In this document: piece by piece, positions 52,055 through 59,529 of the stretch
Numbering within the stretch: the first letter of the stretch is position 1
How the letters are laid out: the number at the start of each line of letters is the position of its first letter
NCBI GenBank assembly: GCA_029945425.1
Contig: JAQSDV010000004.1
Span: 1,226,991 to 1,290,990 of the forward strand
Source: a bacterium
GTDB taxonomy: Bacteria; Pseudomonadota; Alphaproteobacteria; Micavibrionales; UBA2020
DNA: 64,000 nucleotides
Direction: 5' to 3'
Notes under the pieces: generated by a model
Told to the model about the DNA's origin: nothing
Databases searched by the model: none
The model's input: the letters and a program-made list of their open reading frames with translations, nothing else
Made by a program: the position numbers and the translations under genes

Positions 52055-54070
52055 TTAAACCTTCTTCTTCACCTGCGCCACAATGTCTTCGGCGGTGATG
52101 CCGAAGTGTTTGTAGAGTTCCTGATAGGGGGCGCTTTCGCCGAAGGATTTCATGCCGACGAAGATGCCGTCGCGGCCGATGATGTGATCCCAGCCCTGGC
52201 GCACGGCGGCTTCGACAGCGACGTTCACTTTCGAATTGCCGATCAGCGAGGTCTGGTATTTCGCATCCTGCTGCGCGAACAGTTCCAGCGAGGGGGCGGA
52301 GACGACGCGCGTGGAAATCTTGTCGGCTTCCAGCATGTCGCGCGCCTTCATCGCAATCTCGATCTCGGAACCCGTCGCCCAGATGGTGACGGCGGGGTCG
52401 GATGACCCTTCGGCCAGAATGTATGCGCCGCGCTTCGTCAGGTTTTCATCCGATGCTTCCTTGCGGACTAGCGGCAGGTTCTGGCGCGTCAGCACGAGGA
52501 TGCTGGGGCCGGTCGTGTGTTCAAGGGCGATCTGCCATGCTTCCGCCGTTTCAATGACGTCGGCGGGGCGCAGCACCAGCACGTTGGGGATGCAGCGCAG
52601 CGCAGCCAGATGTTCCACCGGCTGGTGGGTCGGGCCGTCTTCGCCAAGACCGATGGAATCATGCGTCATGATGTAAATCACGCGCTGCTTCATCAGCGCC
52701 GACAGGCGGATGGAGGGGCGGCAATAATCGGTGAAGCTGAGGAACGTGCCGCCATAGGGGATCAGCCCCTTGTGCAGCGCCATGCCGTTCATGGCCGCAG
52801 CCATGCCGTGTTCGCGGACGCCCCAGTAAATATAGCGGCCGGAATAATCTTCCTTCGTCACCTTGCCCATGTCTTTCACAAGGGTCAGGACAGAACCGGT
52901 GAGATCGGCAGAACCGCCCACCATTTCGGGCAGGGCGGGGATCAGCGCCTCCAGCACTTTGCCGGATGCGGCGCGGGTCGCGATTTTCGGCGCTTCCGCT
53001 TTCATCTTGGCCTTGAAGGCTGCGATGACGGGGGCGGCTGTCTTGGCCACGTCGCCGCTGATCATGCGGTCGAACAGCGCACGCTTGTCGCCGTCCAGCT
53101 TGTCGAGGCGCGATTGCCAGTTCTTGCGCTCCATCTGGTGGGCGGAACCGCTTGCGCGCCATGCTTCCACCACGTTTTCAGGCAGGTGGAACGGCACATG
53201 TGGCCAGTTCAGGTTTTTGCGCGCGCCGACGATTTCTTCATCACCCAGCGGCGAGCCGTGCGAGGACGACTTGCCCTCTTTCGTTGGTGCGCCATAGCCG
53301 ATTTTCGTTTTGCAGGAAATCAGGCTCGGCTTGTTGGGGTTCAGCTGCGCGGCTGCGATCGCTTTCGCGATCTGTTCGGCGTTGTGGCCGTCAACGGTGA
53401 AGGTTTCCCAGCCGTAAGCCTCGAAGCGTTGCGGCGTATTGTCGGTGAAGGAAAGGGAGGTCGGGCCGTCGATGGAAATTTCGTTGTCGTCATACAGCAC
53501 GATCAGCTTGCCAAGGCCCAGATGCCCTGCGAGCGAGCAGGCTTCATGGCTGATGCCCTCCATCAAATCGCCGTCGGAGCAGATGACATAGGTGAAGTGG
53601 TTGAACAGTTCATTGCCGAAACGCGCATTCATCATGCGTTCCGCAAGCGCGAAGCCCACGCCGTTCGAAATCCCCTGACCCAGCGGGCCGGTGGTGGTTT
53701 CGATACCGGCATCGGGCATGACTTCGGGATGGCCGGGGGTCAGGCTGTGCAGCTGGCGGAAATTCTTGATCTGGTCGAGCGTCATTTTCTCGTAACCCGT
53801 CAGGTGCAGGATCGAGTAGAGCAGCATCGAGCCGTGGCCGGCGGAGAGGATGAAACGGTCGCGGTCGGGCCAGGTGGGGTTCGACGGATCGTGTTTCATG
53901 AATTGCGTGAACAGCACGGTTGCAACATCGGCCATGCCCATCGGCATGCCGGGGTGGCCTGAATTCGCCTTTTGCACCGCATCCATCGACAGGGCGCGGA
54001 GTGCGTTCGCAAGATCGTTATGGCTGGCGGATGCGGGGGTCTGGTTTTTTGCTGCTTGTGCGGATGACAT
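52055..54070 (-). CDS. tkt: Transketolase
   Basis: The 671-residue thiamine-diphosphate enzyme of the pentose phosphate pathway has ANSGHPGMPMGMADVATVLF at the N-terminus, GPLGQGISNGVG, the TPP motif ICSDGDLMEGISHE, the Pyr-domain DSIGLGEDGPTHQPVEHLA and C-terminal LVLTRQNLPL. I chose the ATG at 54070 (MSSAQAAKN), which follows AAGGAG 10 nt upstream. The frame extends 15 codons further. Confidence 0.96.
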   Translation of the reverse strand: MSSAQAAKNQTPASASHNDLANALRALSMDAVQKANSGHPGMPMGMADVATVLFTQFMKHDPSNPTWPDRDRFILSAGHGSMLLYSILHLTGYEKMTLDQIKNFRQLHSLTPGHPEVMPDAGIETTTGPLGQGISNGVGFALAERMMNARFGNELFNHFTYVICSDGDLMEGISHEACSLAGHLGLGKLIVLYDDNEISIDGPTSLSFTDNTPQRFEAYGWETFTVDGHNAEQIAKAIAAAQLNPNKPSLISCKTKIGYGAPTKEGKSSSHGSPLGDEEIVGARKNLNWPHVPFHLPENVVEAWRASGSAHQMERKNWQSRLDKLDGDKRALFDRMISGDVAKTAAPVIAAFKAKMKAEAPKIATRAASGKVLEALIPALPEMVGGSADLTGSVLTLVKDMGKVTKEDYSGRYIYWGVREHGMAAAMNGMALHKGLIPYGGTFLSFTDYCRPSIRLSALMKQRVIYIMTHDSIGLGEDGPTHQPVEHLAALRCIPNVLVLRPADVIETAEAWQIALEHTTGPSILVLTRQNLPLVRKEASDENLTKRGAYILAEGSSDPAVTIWATGSEIEIAMKARDMLEADKISTRVVSAPSLELFAQQDAKYQTSLIGNSKVNVAVEAAVRQGWDHIIGRDGIFVGMKSFGESAPYQELYKHFGITAEDIVAQVKKKV

Positions 54071-54193
54071 CGTGCATGTGCTCCTTATAAATGCATCCGC
54101 AGAATGCAACATCACCGGGATTCGCGCAACCGCTCAAAACCGCATCCCCGCCCTGAATTAATCTTTGAAATGAATGGATATTTTTGATTGGTT

Positions 54194-54222
54194 TTGACAT
54201 AAAAACGCAAGCGTTCTATAAC
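54194..54222 (+). promoter_or_regulatory. Near-consensus promoter of the 109-residue orphan gene
   Basis: TTGACA at 54194-54199 and TATAAC at 54217-54222 are separated by 17 bp. The ATG lies 38 bp downstream, with AAAGGAATTCACC before it. One of the strongest promoter matches in the window. Confidence 0.7.
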
Positions 54223-54260
54223 ACTACAGCTACCTGCCGGATTTTATAAAGGAATTCACC

Positions 54261-54590
54261 ATGGTCATGGGCGCCGACGGTTTTCTTCATGAACGCATCG
54301 AAACGCTGTATGCGTCGCAAGAGCATCAGCTGTTCCTGCTGACGGGGCAGGAGAAGACTCCGGGCGGCCGCCGCGCCTATGTCAGCGTCACACGTTTCGA
54401 TGAACTGGACGGGATGGAGCGCGAATACATGCTGCAAAAATCAAAGCCGCTGGACGATGCCGCGCGCCTGACCATTTCCACCGTCGACGGCAAGACCGTC
54501 GTCCATGACGGCTTCACCGGCACGCATGCCGTTTTCACGCTTGCGCCGCCCAAGGTTGCGAAAAAACCCAACCTGAAATTCAGGCTTTAA
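54261..54590 (+). CDS. Hypothetical protein (109 residues)
   Basis: Small soluble protein, mixed alpha/beta, starting MVMGADGFLHERIETLYASQ. It ends with a basic tail (KVAKKPNLKFRL). The pattern LFLLTGQEKTPGGRRAYVSVTRFDEL looks like paired beta strands. No family is recognised. The strong promoter suggests high expression. Confidence 0.65.
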   Translation: MVMGADGFLHERIETLYASQEHQLFLLTGQEKTPGGRRAYVSVTRFDELDGMEREYMLQKSKPLDDAARLTISTVDGKTVVHDGFTGTHAVFTLAPPKVAKKPNLKFRL

Positions 54591-54641
54591 CCCGCCATTC
54601 ACCGTCTTGCCCGCTGCCCTCTGCTGGCGGTATCATCGGCC

Positions 54642-54902
54642 ATGACCGAAAACACGCCCGATTTTCGCAAGATGACGCCGGAGGATTTGCGCCGGAACAT
54701 CACCGAGCTGAACCACCAGATCAAGCGCATGAAACGCTTCAGTCCGGATGGCTTCGCCTATGAAATCGAACAGGCGGAACAGTTGCGGAAAAAATACAAG
54801 ACCGTCTGGCGCGCAAGGCCGGGCCGCGCGTTCCACGACGTCGCCGCGCGCAAGAAAAAACAGAAAGAAATGAAACGCTATACGCGCGGGCCGCGCAGCT
54901 AG
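54642..54902 (+). CDS. Small basic hypothetical protein (86 residues)
   Basis: A helical, highly basic protein (MTPEDLRRNITELNHQIKRMKRF, then ARKKKQKEMKRYTRGPRS). The N-terminal half could form a coiled coil and the tail could bind nucleic acid. No ribosome-binding site is strong (GGTATCATCGGCC before ATG). Its last 4 bp overlap the end of the first DUF808 gene on the other strand. Confidence 0.55.
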   Translation: MTENTPDFRKMTPEDLRRNITELNHQIKRMKRFSPDGFAYEIEQAEQLRKKYKTVWRARPGRAFHDVAARKKKQKEMKRYTRGPRS

Positions 54903-55819
54903 GCTTTGGCGGTTTTACGCTTTGCCCATTTCGCCTTCAGCTTGCCGAAGGGTTTTTCCAGCTGGTGCCAGACCGGCACGATCGCAAGGCCGATCAGCAA
55001 GCCCGCCACGGTGGATACAAGAATGGACACAAAGGTGCTGAGGTCATGCATTGCATGTTCTGCCGCCGGAATGCCGTGCAGCACGATGCCGCCGCCGACC
55101 GAAAACATGGCGGCGGTGCCGACGACCGACAGCGTCTTCATCAGATACGGCACGCATTTCAAAATGCCGATGCCCAGTTTCTGCACCGATTTTTTCGAGC
55201 TTTTGGCAAGGTACATGCCAAGGTCATCCAGCTTGATGATGCAGCCAACAAGGCCGTACACGAAAACGGTCATGCCGATGCCGACGCCTGTCAAAACGCC
55301 CGCCTGCACCATCAGCGTCTTTTCCTTGACGGCACCCAGCGCAACCGCGACGATTTCGGCGGACAGGATGAAATCGGTATTCACGGCTTCGGCGATTTTC
55401 TTTTGCTCGACCTCCAGCAATTCTTCGGCGCTTTTCTGCGCGGCGTGGCGCACGTCGCTGGCATGGGCCACATCCTCGACCGTTGGCCGCAGTGCATGGA
55501 ATACTTTTTCCGCGCCCTCGTAGCACAGGAACGCGCCGCCCACCATCAGCAGCGGCACGATCGCCCATTCGGCGATGATGCTGAGGATCAGGGCCGCGGG
55601 GATCAGGATGCATTTGTTCTTGAACGAGCCTTTGGCGACGCGCCAGACGATGGGCAATTCGCGTTTCGGGTCGATGCCGACGAGGGCTTGCGCGTTCACG
55701 GCCAGATCGTCGCCCGCGATGCCGGCGGTTTTCGTGGCCGCAACCTTCGACATTGCCGCGACATCGTCCAGCAGCAGGGTAATATCGTCGAGCAATGCCA
55801 GCAAACCGCCAAAAGCCAT
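54899..55819 (-). CDS. DUF808 (YedI-like) inner-membrane protein, copy 1
   Basis: The 306-residue protein resembles E. coli YedI in length and layout. N-terminal GLLALLDDITLLLDDVAAMSK is followed by KTAGIAGDDLAVNAQ, KGSFKNKCILIPAAL, about six to seven hydrophobic segments, and the family segment VGTAAMFSVGGGIVLHGIP. I use the ATG at 55819 after TTGGAGATTCCCG. It is the only one of the four copies that ends near the usual YedI C-terminus, without the extra Ala/Pro-rich tail and PDVKAALN-like motif. Function of the family is unknown. Confidence 0.85.
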   Translation of the reverse strand: MAFGGLLALLDDITLLLDDVAAMSKVAATKTAGIAGDDLAVNAQALVGIDPKRELPIVWRVAKGSFKNKCILIPAALILSIIAEWAIVPLLMVGGAFLCYEGAEKVFHALRPTVEDVAHASDVRHAAQKSAEELLEVEQKKIAEAVNTDFILSAEIVAVALGAVKEKTLMVQAGVLTGVGIGMTVFVYGLVGCIIKLDDLGMYLAKSSKKSVQKLGIGILKCVPYLMKTLSVVGTAAMFSVGGGIVLHGIPAAEHAMHDLSTFVSILVSTVAGLLIGLAIVPVWHQLEKPFGKLKAKWAKRKTAKA

Positions 55820-55883
55820 ATCGGGAATCTCCAATGTTTTCGGGGCATAGATTATCGGATTTCGGCCGTGCAGGGAAGCGTTG

Positions 55884-56987
55884 TTACGGCGCGATTTTCG
55901 GGGGTTTGGGCGCGGGAACCGGCGCGGGCGCGGGCGTGTTTGCAACATCTGCCCTGGGTGCCGCCGCCGCATTCATATCGGCCTTCACATCCGGCATATT
56001 TGCCAGCGCAGGCGCGACCGGCGCCTGTTCGGGTATCGCAGGCGCGTTGTCATTCGCGGGCGTTTTTTTGCCGAACAGCTTTTCGCGCGTGCGGGTGAAG
56101 AACGCGCCGAGACGCTCCAGCGGGCCTTCGAGTTTTTCCATGATCGGGTATGTCGCAAAACTTGCCGCGAGGCCGACCGCGCCCATGATGAGGTGTTCGG
56201 CAACGGGCTGGATCAACGGCAGCGCGGGCACATGCGCAACGGCCGCCGCCAGCAATGCCGTGCCGCCCGGGATGCCCATCAGCAGCAATTCGCCGCCGAC
56301 AAGGAACAGCGCGGCGGTGCCGACAACTGAAATACCCTTGACCAGTTTCGGCATCGCCTTGCCCAGCGCCTTGCCGATGCCGCGCGATATTTTCGCAAGC
56401 GGCTTGTCGCCCTCGCGCTTTGCCAGCCATTTTCCGGCGGCCTCCAGATTGATGATGCCGCCGATCACGCCATACAGCACGCCCGTCAGCGCCGCACCGG
56501 TTGCCGCCATCACCGCCAGCTGCGTCAGGATGGGCGCGCCTGCGACGACGCTCAGGGTCAGCACGGTAATTTCCATCGACAGGATCGCGTCGACCTTTAA
56601 CGCGCCTGCAATTTTTTCTTTTTCGGTTTCGACATGGTTCTCGCCATGCGCATGACCGCCATGACCCCCATGGCCATGTCCCTTGCCCCGTAACTGCTCC
56701 ATCGCCTCGGCTGTCAGGAACGCGCCGCCGACCGCCAGCATCGGCAGGATCGCCCAGGGCGCGGCGAAGCTGATCAGCGTCGCGGCGGGGATCAGCACGG
56801 CCTTGTTCAGCAGCGATCCCTTCATCACCTTCACCAGCGCGGGGAAATTGCGGCCGGGGGGCAGGTTCAGCAATTGTTTCGCGTTCACCGCCACGTCATC
56901 GCCGATGATGCCGACAGCCTTCGGCACCGCAACGGCTGTCAGCTGCGTGGCTTGCGAGACCAATGATGAAAAACTGCCCAAAGGCAT
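55884..56987 (-). CDS. DUF808-family membrane protein, copy 2, with His-rich loop
   Basis: The 367-residue divergent copy lacks the N-terminal LLALLDDI but keeps GIIGDDVAVNAK, KGSLLNKAVLIPAATLI, AVGGAFLTAEAMEQL and SVVGTAALFLVGGELLLMGIPG. Between the second and third hydrophobic regions it has a loop of about 20 residues with eight histidines among Gly (GHGHGGHGGHAHG), a likely metal-binding stretch. The tail of about 80 residues is Ala/Pro-rich and carries the motif MPDVKADMNAAA. Expected location inner membrane. Confidence 0.82.
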   Translation of the reverse strand: MPLGSFSSLVSQATQLTAVAVPKAVGIIGDDVAVNAKQLLNLPPGRNFPALVKVMKGSLLNKAVLIPAATLISFAAPWAILPMLAVGGAFLTAEAMEQLRGKGHGHGGHGGHAHGENHVETEKEKIAGALKVDAILSMEITVLTLSVVAGAPILTQLAVMAATGAALTGVLYGVIGGIINLEAAGKWLAKREGDKPLAKISRGIGKALGKAMPKLVKGISVVGTAALFLVGGELLLMGIPGGTALLAAAVAHVPALPLIQPVAEHLIMGAVGLAASFATYPIMEKLEGPLERLGAFFTRTREKLFGKKTPANDNAPAIPEQAPVAPALANMPDVKADMNAAAAPRADVANTPAPAPVPAPKPPKIAP

Positions 56988-57061
56988 CGTGTTAATCCAA
57001 TTTTTTAAATATAGGCGGTACGGTAGTTGCGGCGGCTGTGAGAGTCAAACAAATAAGGCCT

Positions 57062-57100
57062 TCAAAAAAGGCCGCCGGAGTGGTCGAATTCTCCGGCGGC
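57062..57100 (-). terminator. Intrinsic terminator of DUF808 copy 3
   Basis: A perfect 10-bp stem GCCGCCGGAG / CTCCGGCGGC with a 10-nt loop is followed on the minus strand by CTTTTTTG. It ends the copy 3 transcript before copy 2. Confidence 0.85.
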
Positions 57101-57120
57101 GTCATGGTCGTCGTTAAACT

Positions 57121-58299
57121 TTACTTGCCGAAGTTCTTTTTCAACAAGTTCTCGAAGCCCTTGAAGGCAGGGGCCGCCGGTTTCACCGCGACCGGCAGGC
57201 CTTCTTCAGCCTTCGGCGCGGCAGTGTTCAGCGCGGCCTTCACATCCGGCACAGTTTTCAATGCGGTCGCAGAGGCTTCCGGCGCGGGCGCAGCCGCAGG
57301 GGCATTATCATTCGTGGGTACGGGATGGCCATAGACCTTGTGCAGCAGACTCTTGGCGAAACCGGTGACAGGGCCTTTGATTTTCTCGTCAAAGAAGGTC
57401 TTTGCAAGCCCCGCGATATGCAGGACGGGTTCTTTCAACACCTTCACCGCAGGGATCGCCAGCACGCCCGCCACGATACCGGTTGCCATCGTCGCCGCCG
57501 TTTCGATCATGCCGACCAGCATGGGGCTGGTGGTGACCAGATGTGCAAGGCCGGTCACGGCATGTTCAAGACCCGGAATGCCATGCATCAAAATCCCGCC
57601 GCCAACCGCGAACATCGCGGCGGTGCCAAGGAATGACAGACCCTTCATCAGGGGCGGCACGGCCTTTACAAGGCCGGTGCCAAAGCTGCGCTTGAATTTC
57701 GCGAATGCGCTGTCGCCTTCGGCTTGCGCGAGTTTCAGCCCCAGATCGTCGAGTTTCACCAAACCGCCGACAAGGCCGTAAATGCCGACCGTCATGCCGA
57801 CGCCGACAGCCGCCAGCGCGCCCAGCTGCACGAGGAAGGGGGCGGTGGCCAGCGCGCCCAGCGCGACGACGACGATTTCCGCGGATAAAATAAAGTCTGT
57901 CTTGATCGCTGCGGCCACCTTTTCGGCCTCCAGCGTTTTGGCGTCCTTCGCGGGCGCGGCTTTATCTTCGTGTTTGTCCTTGTGCAGCATCTTTTCGACG
58001 CCTTCATAGGCCAGGAACGCGCCGCCCACCATCATCAGGGGCGCAATCGCCCAGGGGGCCGCAACCGACAGCACCATCGCGCCCGGGATCAGGTAGAAGA
58101 ACTTGTTTTTCAGGGAGCCTTTGGCGACCGCCATCACCATCGGGATTTCGCGCTTGGGGTCGATGCCACCACCGCCGCCCGCCAGCACATGCGCGTTGAC
58201 GGCAAGGTCGTCGCCGGAAATGCCCATCGTCTTGCGCGCGGCGATTTTCGTCAGCGCGGCGATATCGTCGAGTAGTGCCAGAAGACCGGTGGCGGCCAT
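57121..58299 (-). CDS. DUF808-family membrane protein, copy 3
   Basis: The 392-residue protein is the copy closest to YedI plus a tail. It has GLLALLDDIAALTK, KTMGISGDDLAVNAH, KGSLKNKFFYLIPGAMV, GGAFLAYEGVEKMLHKDKHED, FILSAEIVVVALGALA, TVGIYGLVGGLVKLDDLGLKLA and GTAAMFAVGGGILMHGIPGLEHA. An extra 70 residues follow, rich in Ala and Pro, with VPDVKAALNTAA and a basic end (NLLKKNFGK). It has its own terminator, so copies 2 and 3 seem to be separate transcription units. Confidence 0.87.
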   Translation of the reverse strand: MAATGLLALLDDIAALTKIAARKTMGISGDDLAVNAHVLAGGGGGIDPKREIPMVMAVAKGSLKNKFFYLIPGAMVLSVAAPWAIAPLMMVGGAFLAYEGVEKMLHKDKHEDKAAPAKDAKTLEAEKVAAAIKTDFILSAEIVVVALGALATAPFLVQLGALAAVGVGMTVGIYGLVGGLVKLDDLGLKLAQAEGDSAFAKFKRSFGTGLVKAVPPLMKGLSFLGTAAMFAVGGGILMHGIPGLEHAVTGLAHLVTTSPMLVGMIETAATMATGIVAGVLAIPAVKVLKEPVLHIAGLAKTFFDEKIKGPVTGFAKSLLHKVYGHPVPTNDNAPAAAPAPEASATALKTVPDVKAALNTAAPKAEEGLPVAVKPAAPAFKGFENLLKKNFGK

Positions 58300-58511
58300 G
58301 ATGTCCCTTCGTGGTTGCGTCGATAGCGAAAATAGTAGGCGATTCTGGATAAAGTGGCAATGGTATTATAATACCCCAAACGATTTCATAGGGATAGCTA
58401 CTCAAACGCAATTATGTTGCTTTCATGACCCGTTCAGTTGACATAACTATAATGCAATGATAAAACTAATGGCAACAATAACAAAAATCAAATCAATCCG
58501 AGGGTGTAAAC
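58300..58511. other. Divergent regulatory region of DUF808 copy 3 and the 164-residue gene
   Basis: About 210 bp holding a perfect 14-bp palindrome GGTATTATAATACC at 58362-58375 and a promoter at 58438-58466. The palindrome contains TATAAT on both strands and could be an operator covering the -10 of copy 3. Confidence 0.45.
58438..58466 (+). promoter_or_regulatory. Promoter of the 164-residue gene
   Basis: TTGACA at 58438-58443 and TAAAAC at 58461-58466 are 17 bp apart, about 45 bp upstream of the ATG at 58512, which follows CCGAGGGTGTAAAC. Confidence 0.6.
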
Positions 58512-59006
58512 ATGTTCAATAAAATCCGCAAAGCGGGTGAAGACTTCACGCTGAATGGCCTGACGTCATTCGTATCCAAATATCTGTCGAAGCCGGAAGC
58601 AACGGCGGAGGCCAACAAGGAATTCGGCGGCGTGACCGGCCTTGCGGGCGGCAACCTGCTGCGCGCGGTCGGCATCATCGGCACGGTCATCACGATTGCA
58701 TCGCTGATCGCGTCGCCTGTCGGTCTTGCAACGGTCGGCACGCTTGTGGTCGGCGCGGCATTCGGCACAGCCGGTGTGTTCGGGCAGGGCATGATCGATG
58801 GCGGCGACAAGGCGACGAACCTGGTATCGGGCGCGCGGGAAGTGCGCGGCGAAATTTTCGGCGGTGCGCTGGCGGATCTGAAAAGCTGGAGCAACAAGCG
58901 CCTCGGCACCACCTTCGGCCTCGCGGCATCGCGTGATGCGCAAGTGCAGCCCGCCGTGCAGCCCGTTGTGACACAGCAGGCCAAGCCGCAGCAAAACCAG
59001 CCGTAA
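58512..59006 (+). CDS. Gly/Ala-rich membrane-hairpin protein (164 residues)
   Basis: A central hydrophobic stretch of about 55 residues (NLLRAVGIIGTVITIASLIAS, then VGLATVGTLVVGAAFGTAGV) could form two membrane helices. A soluble N-terminal helix precedes it and a C-terminal Gln/Pro-rich tail follows. No signal peptide is seen. It lies inside the DUF808 cluster on the opposite strand and is probably co-transcribed with the next gene, 10 bp away. Function unknown. The hydrophobic hairpin recalls pore-forming or membrane-inserting small proteins, but this is only appearance. Confidence 0.65.
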   Translation: MFNKIRKAGEDFTLNGLTSFVSKYLSKPEATAEANKEFGGVTGLAGGNLLRAVGIIGTVITIASLIASPVGLATVGTLVVGAAFGTAGVFGQGMIDGGDKATNLVSGAREVRGEIFGGALADLKSWSNKRLGTTFGLAASRDAQVQPAVQPVVTQQAKPQQNQP

Positions 59007-59016
59007 GAGGTTTCCC

Positions 59017-59529
59017 ATGTTGAAATTGCTACTGTCGGCAACCGCCGATGACGCCGGCAATGTCGGCGCGTCCCGCGTGGTCGAGGCCGATGCCAGCGCC
59101 TATGGCAACGAACTGGGCGCGCTGCAGGCGGCATCAAAGCTGATGGACAAGCAGGGGCTGGATGACTTGCGCGTTACCTATGGCCGTGGCGTGGTCACGC
59201 TGTTCAAGGGCGATGATCTGGCGGAAAGGGCGGACGAGCTGTTTTACGCAGCGAACGCCTTCAATCTCCGCCAATTGCCAAGGCTGACCGTGCCCGAACT
59301 TGCCTTGGGCGAGCCGGAGCGCGCGGGAAACGTTCAGGAAGCGGCGCACAGCGCGCTGCGCATCGCGCAGAAACTCAACCGCAAGGTGTCGTTCCAGTTC
59401 AATAACGTCGCGGTTGCGGGCGTCGAGCCGAAAGCGGTGATCACGAAATCCGATATAGACGCGGTCGTGGCCACCTACAGCAAAGGCTACAAGGCCTTTT
59501 ACGCAGGGCGCGGCGGCTTCACGGCCTGA
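59017..59529 (+). CDS. Hypothetical protein (170 residues) inside the DUF808 cluster
   Basis: Soluble mixed alpha/beta protein (MLKLLLSATADDAGN... QAASKLMDKQGLDDLRVTYGRG ... EAAHSALRIAQKLNRKVSFQFN). A good GAGGTTTCCC precedes the ATG. It follows the 164-residue gene by 10 bp. Its last 31 bp overlap the end of DUF808 copy 4 on the other strand. No domain is recognised. Confidence 0.65.
   Translation: MLKLLLSATADDAGNVGASRVVEADASAYGNELGALQAASKLMDKQGLDDLRVTYGRGVVTLFKGDDLAERADELFYAANAFNLRQLPRLTVPELALGEPERAGNVQEAAHSALRIAQKLNRKVSFQFNNVAVAGVEPKAVITKSDIDAVVATYSKGYKAFYAGRGGFTA

Noticed and set aside
52517..53962. A 481-codon open frame antisense to tkt
   Set aside because: Shadow of transketolase, whose motifs are complete.
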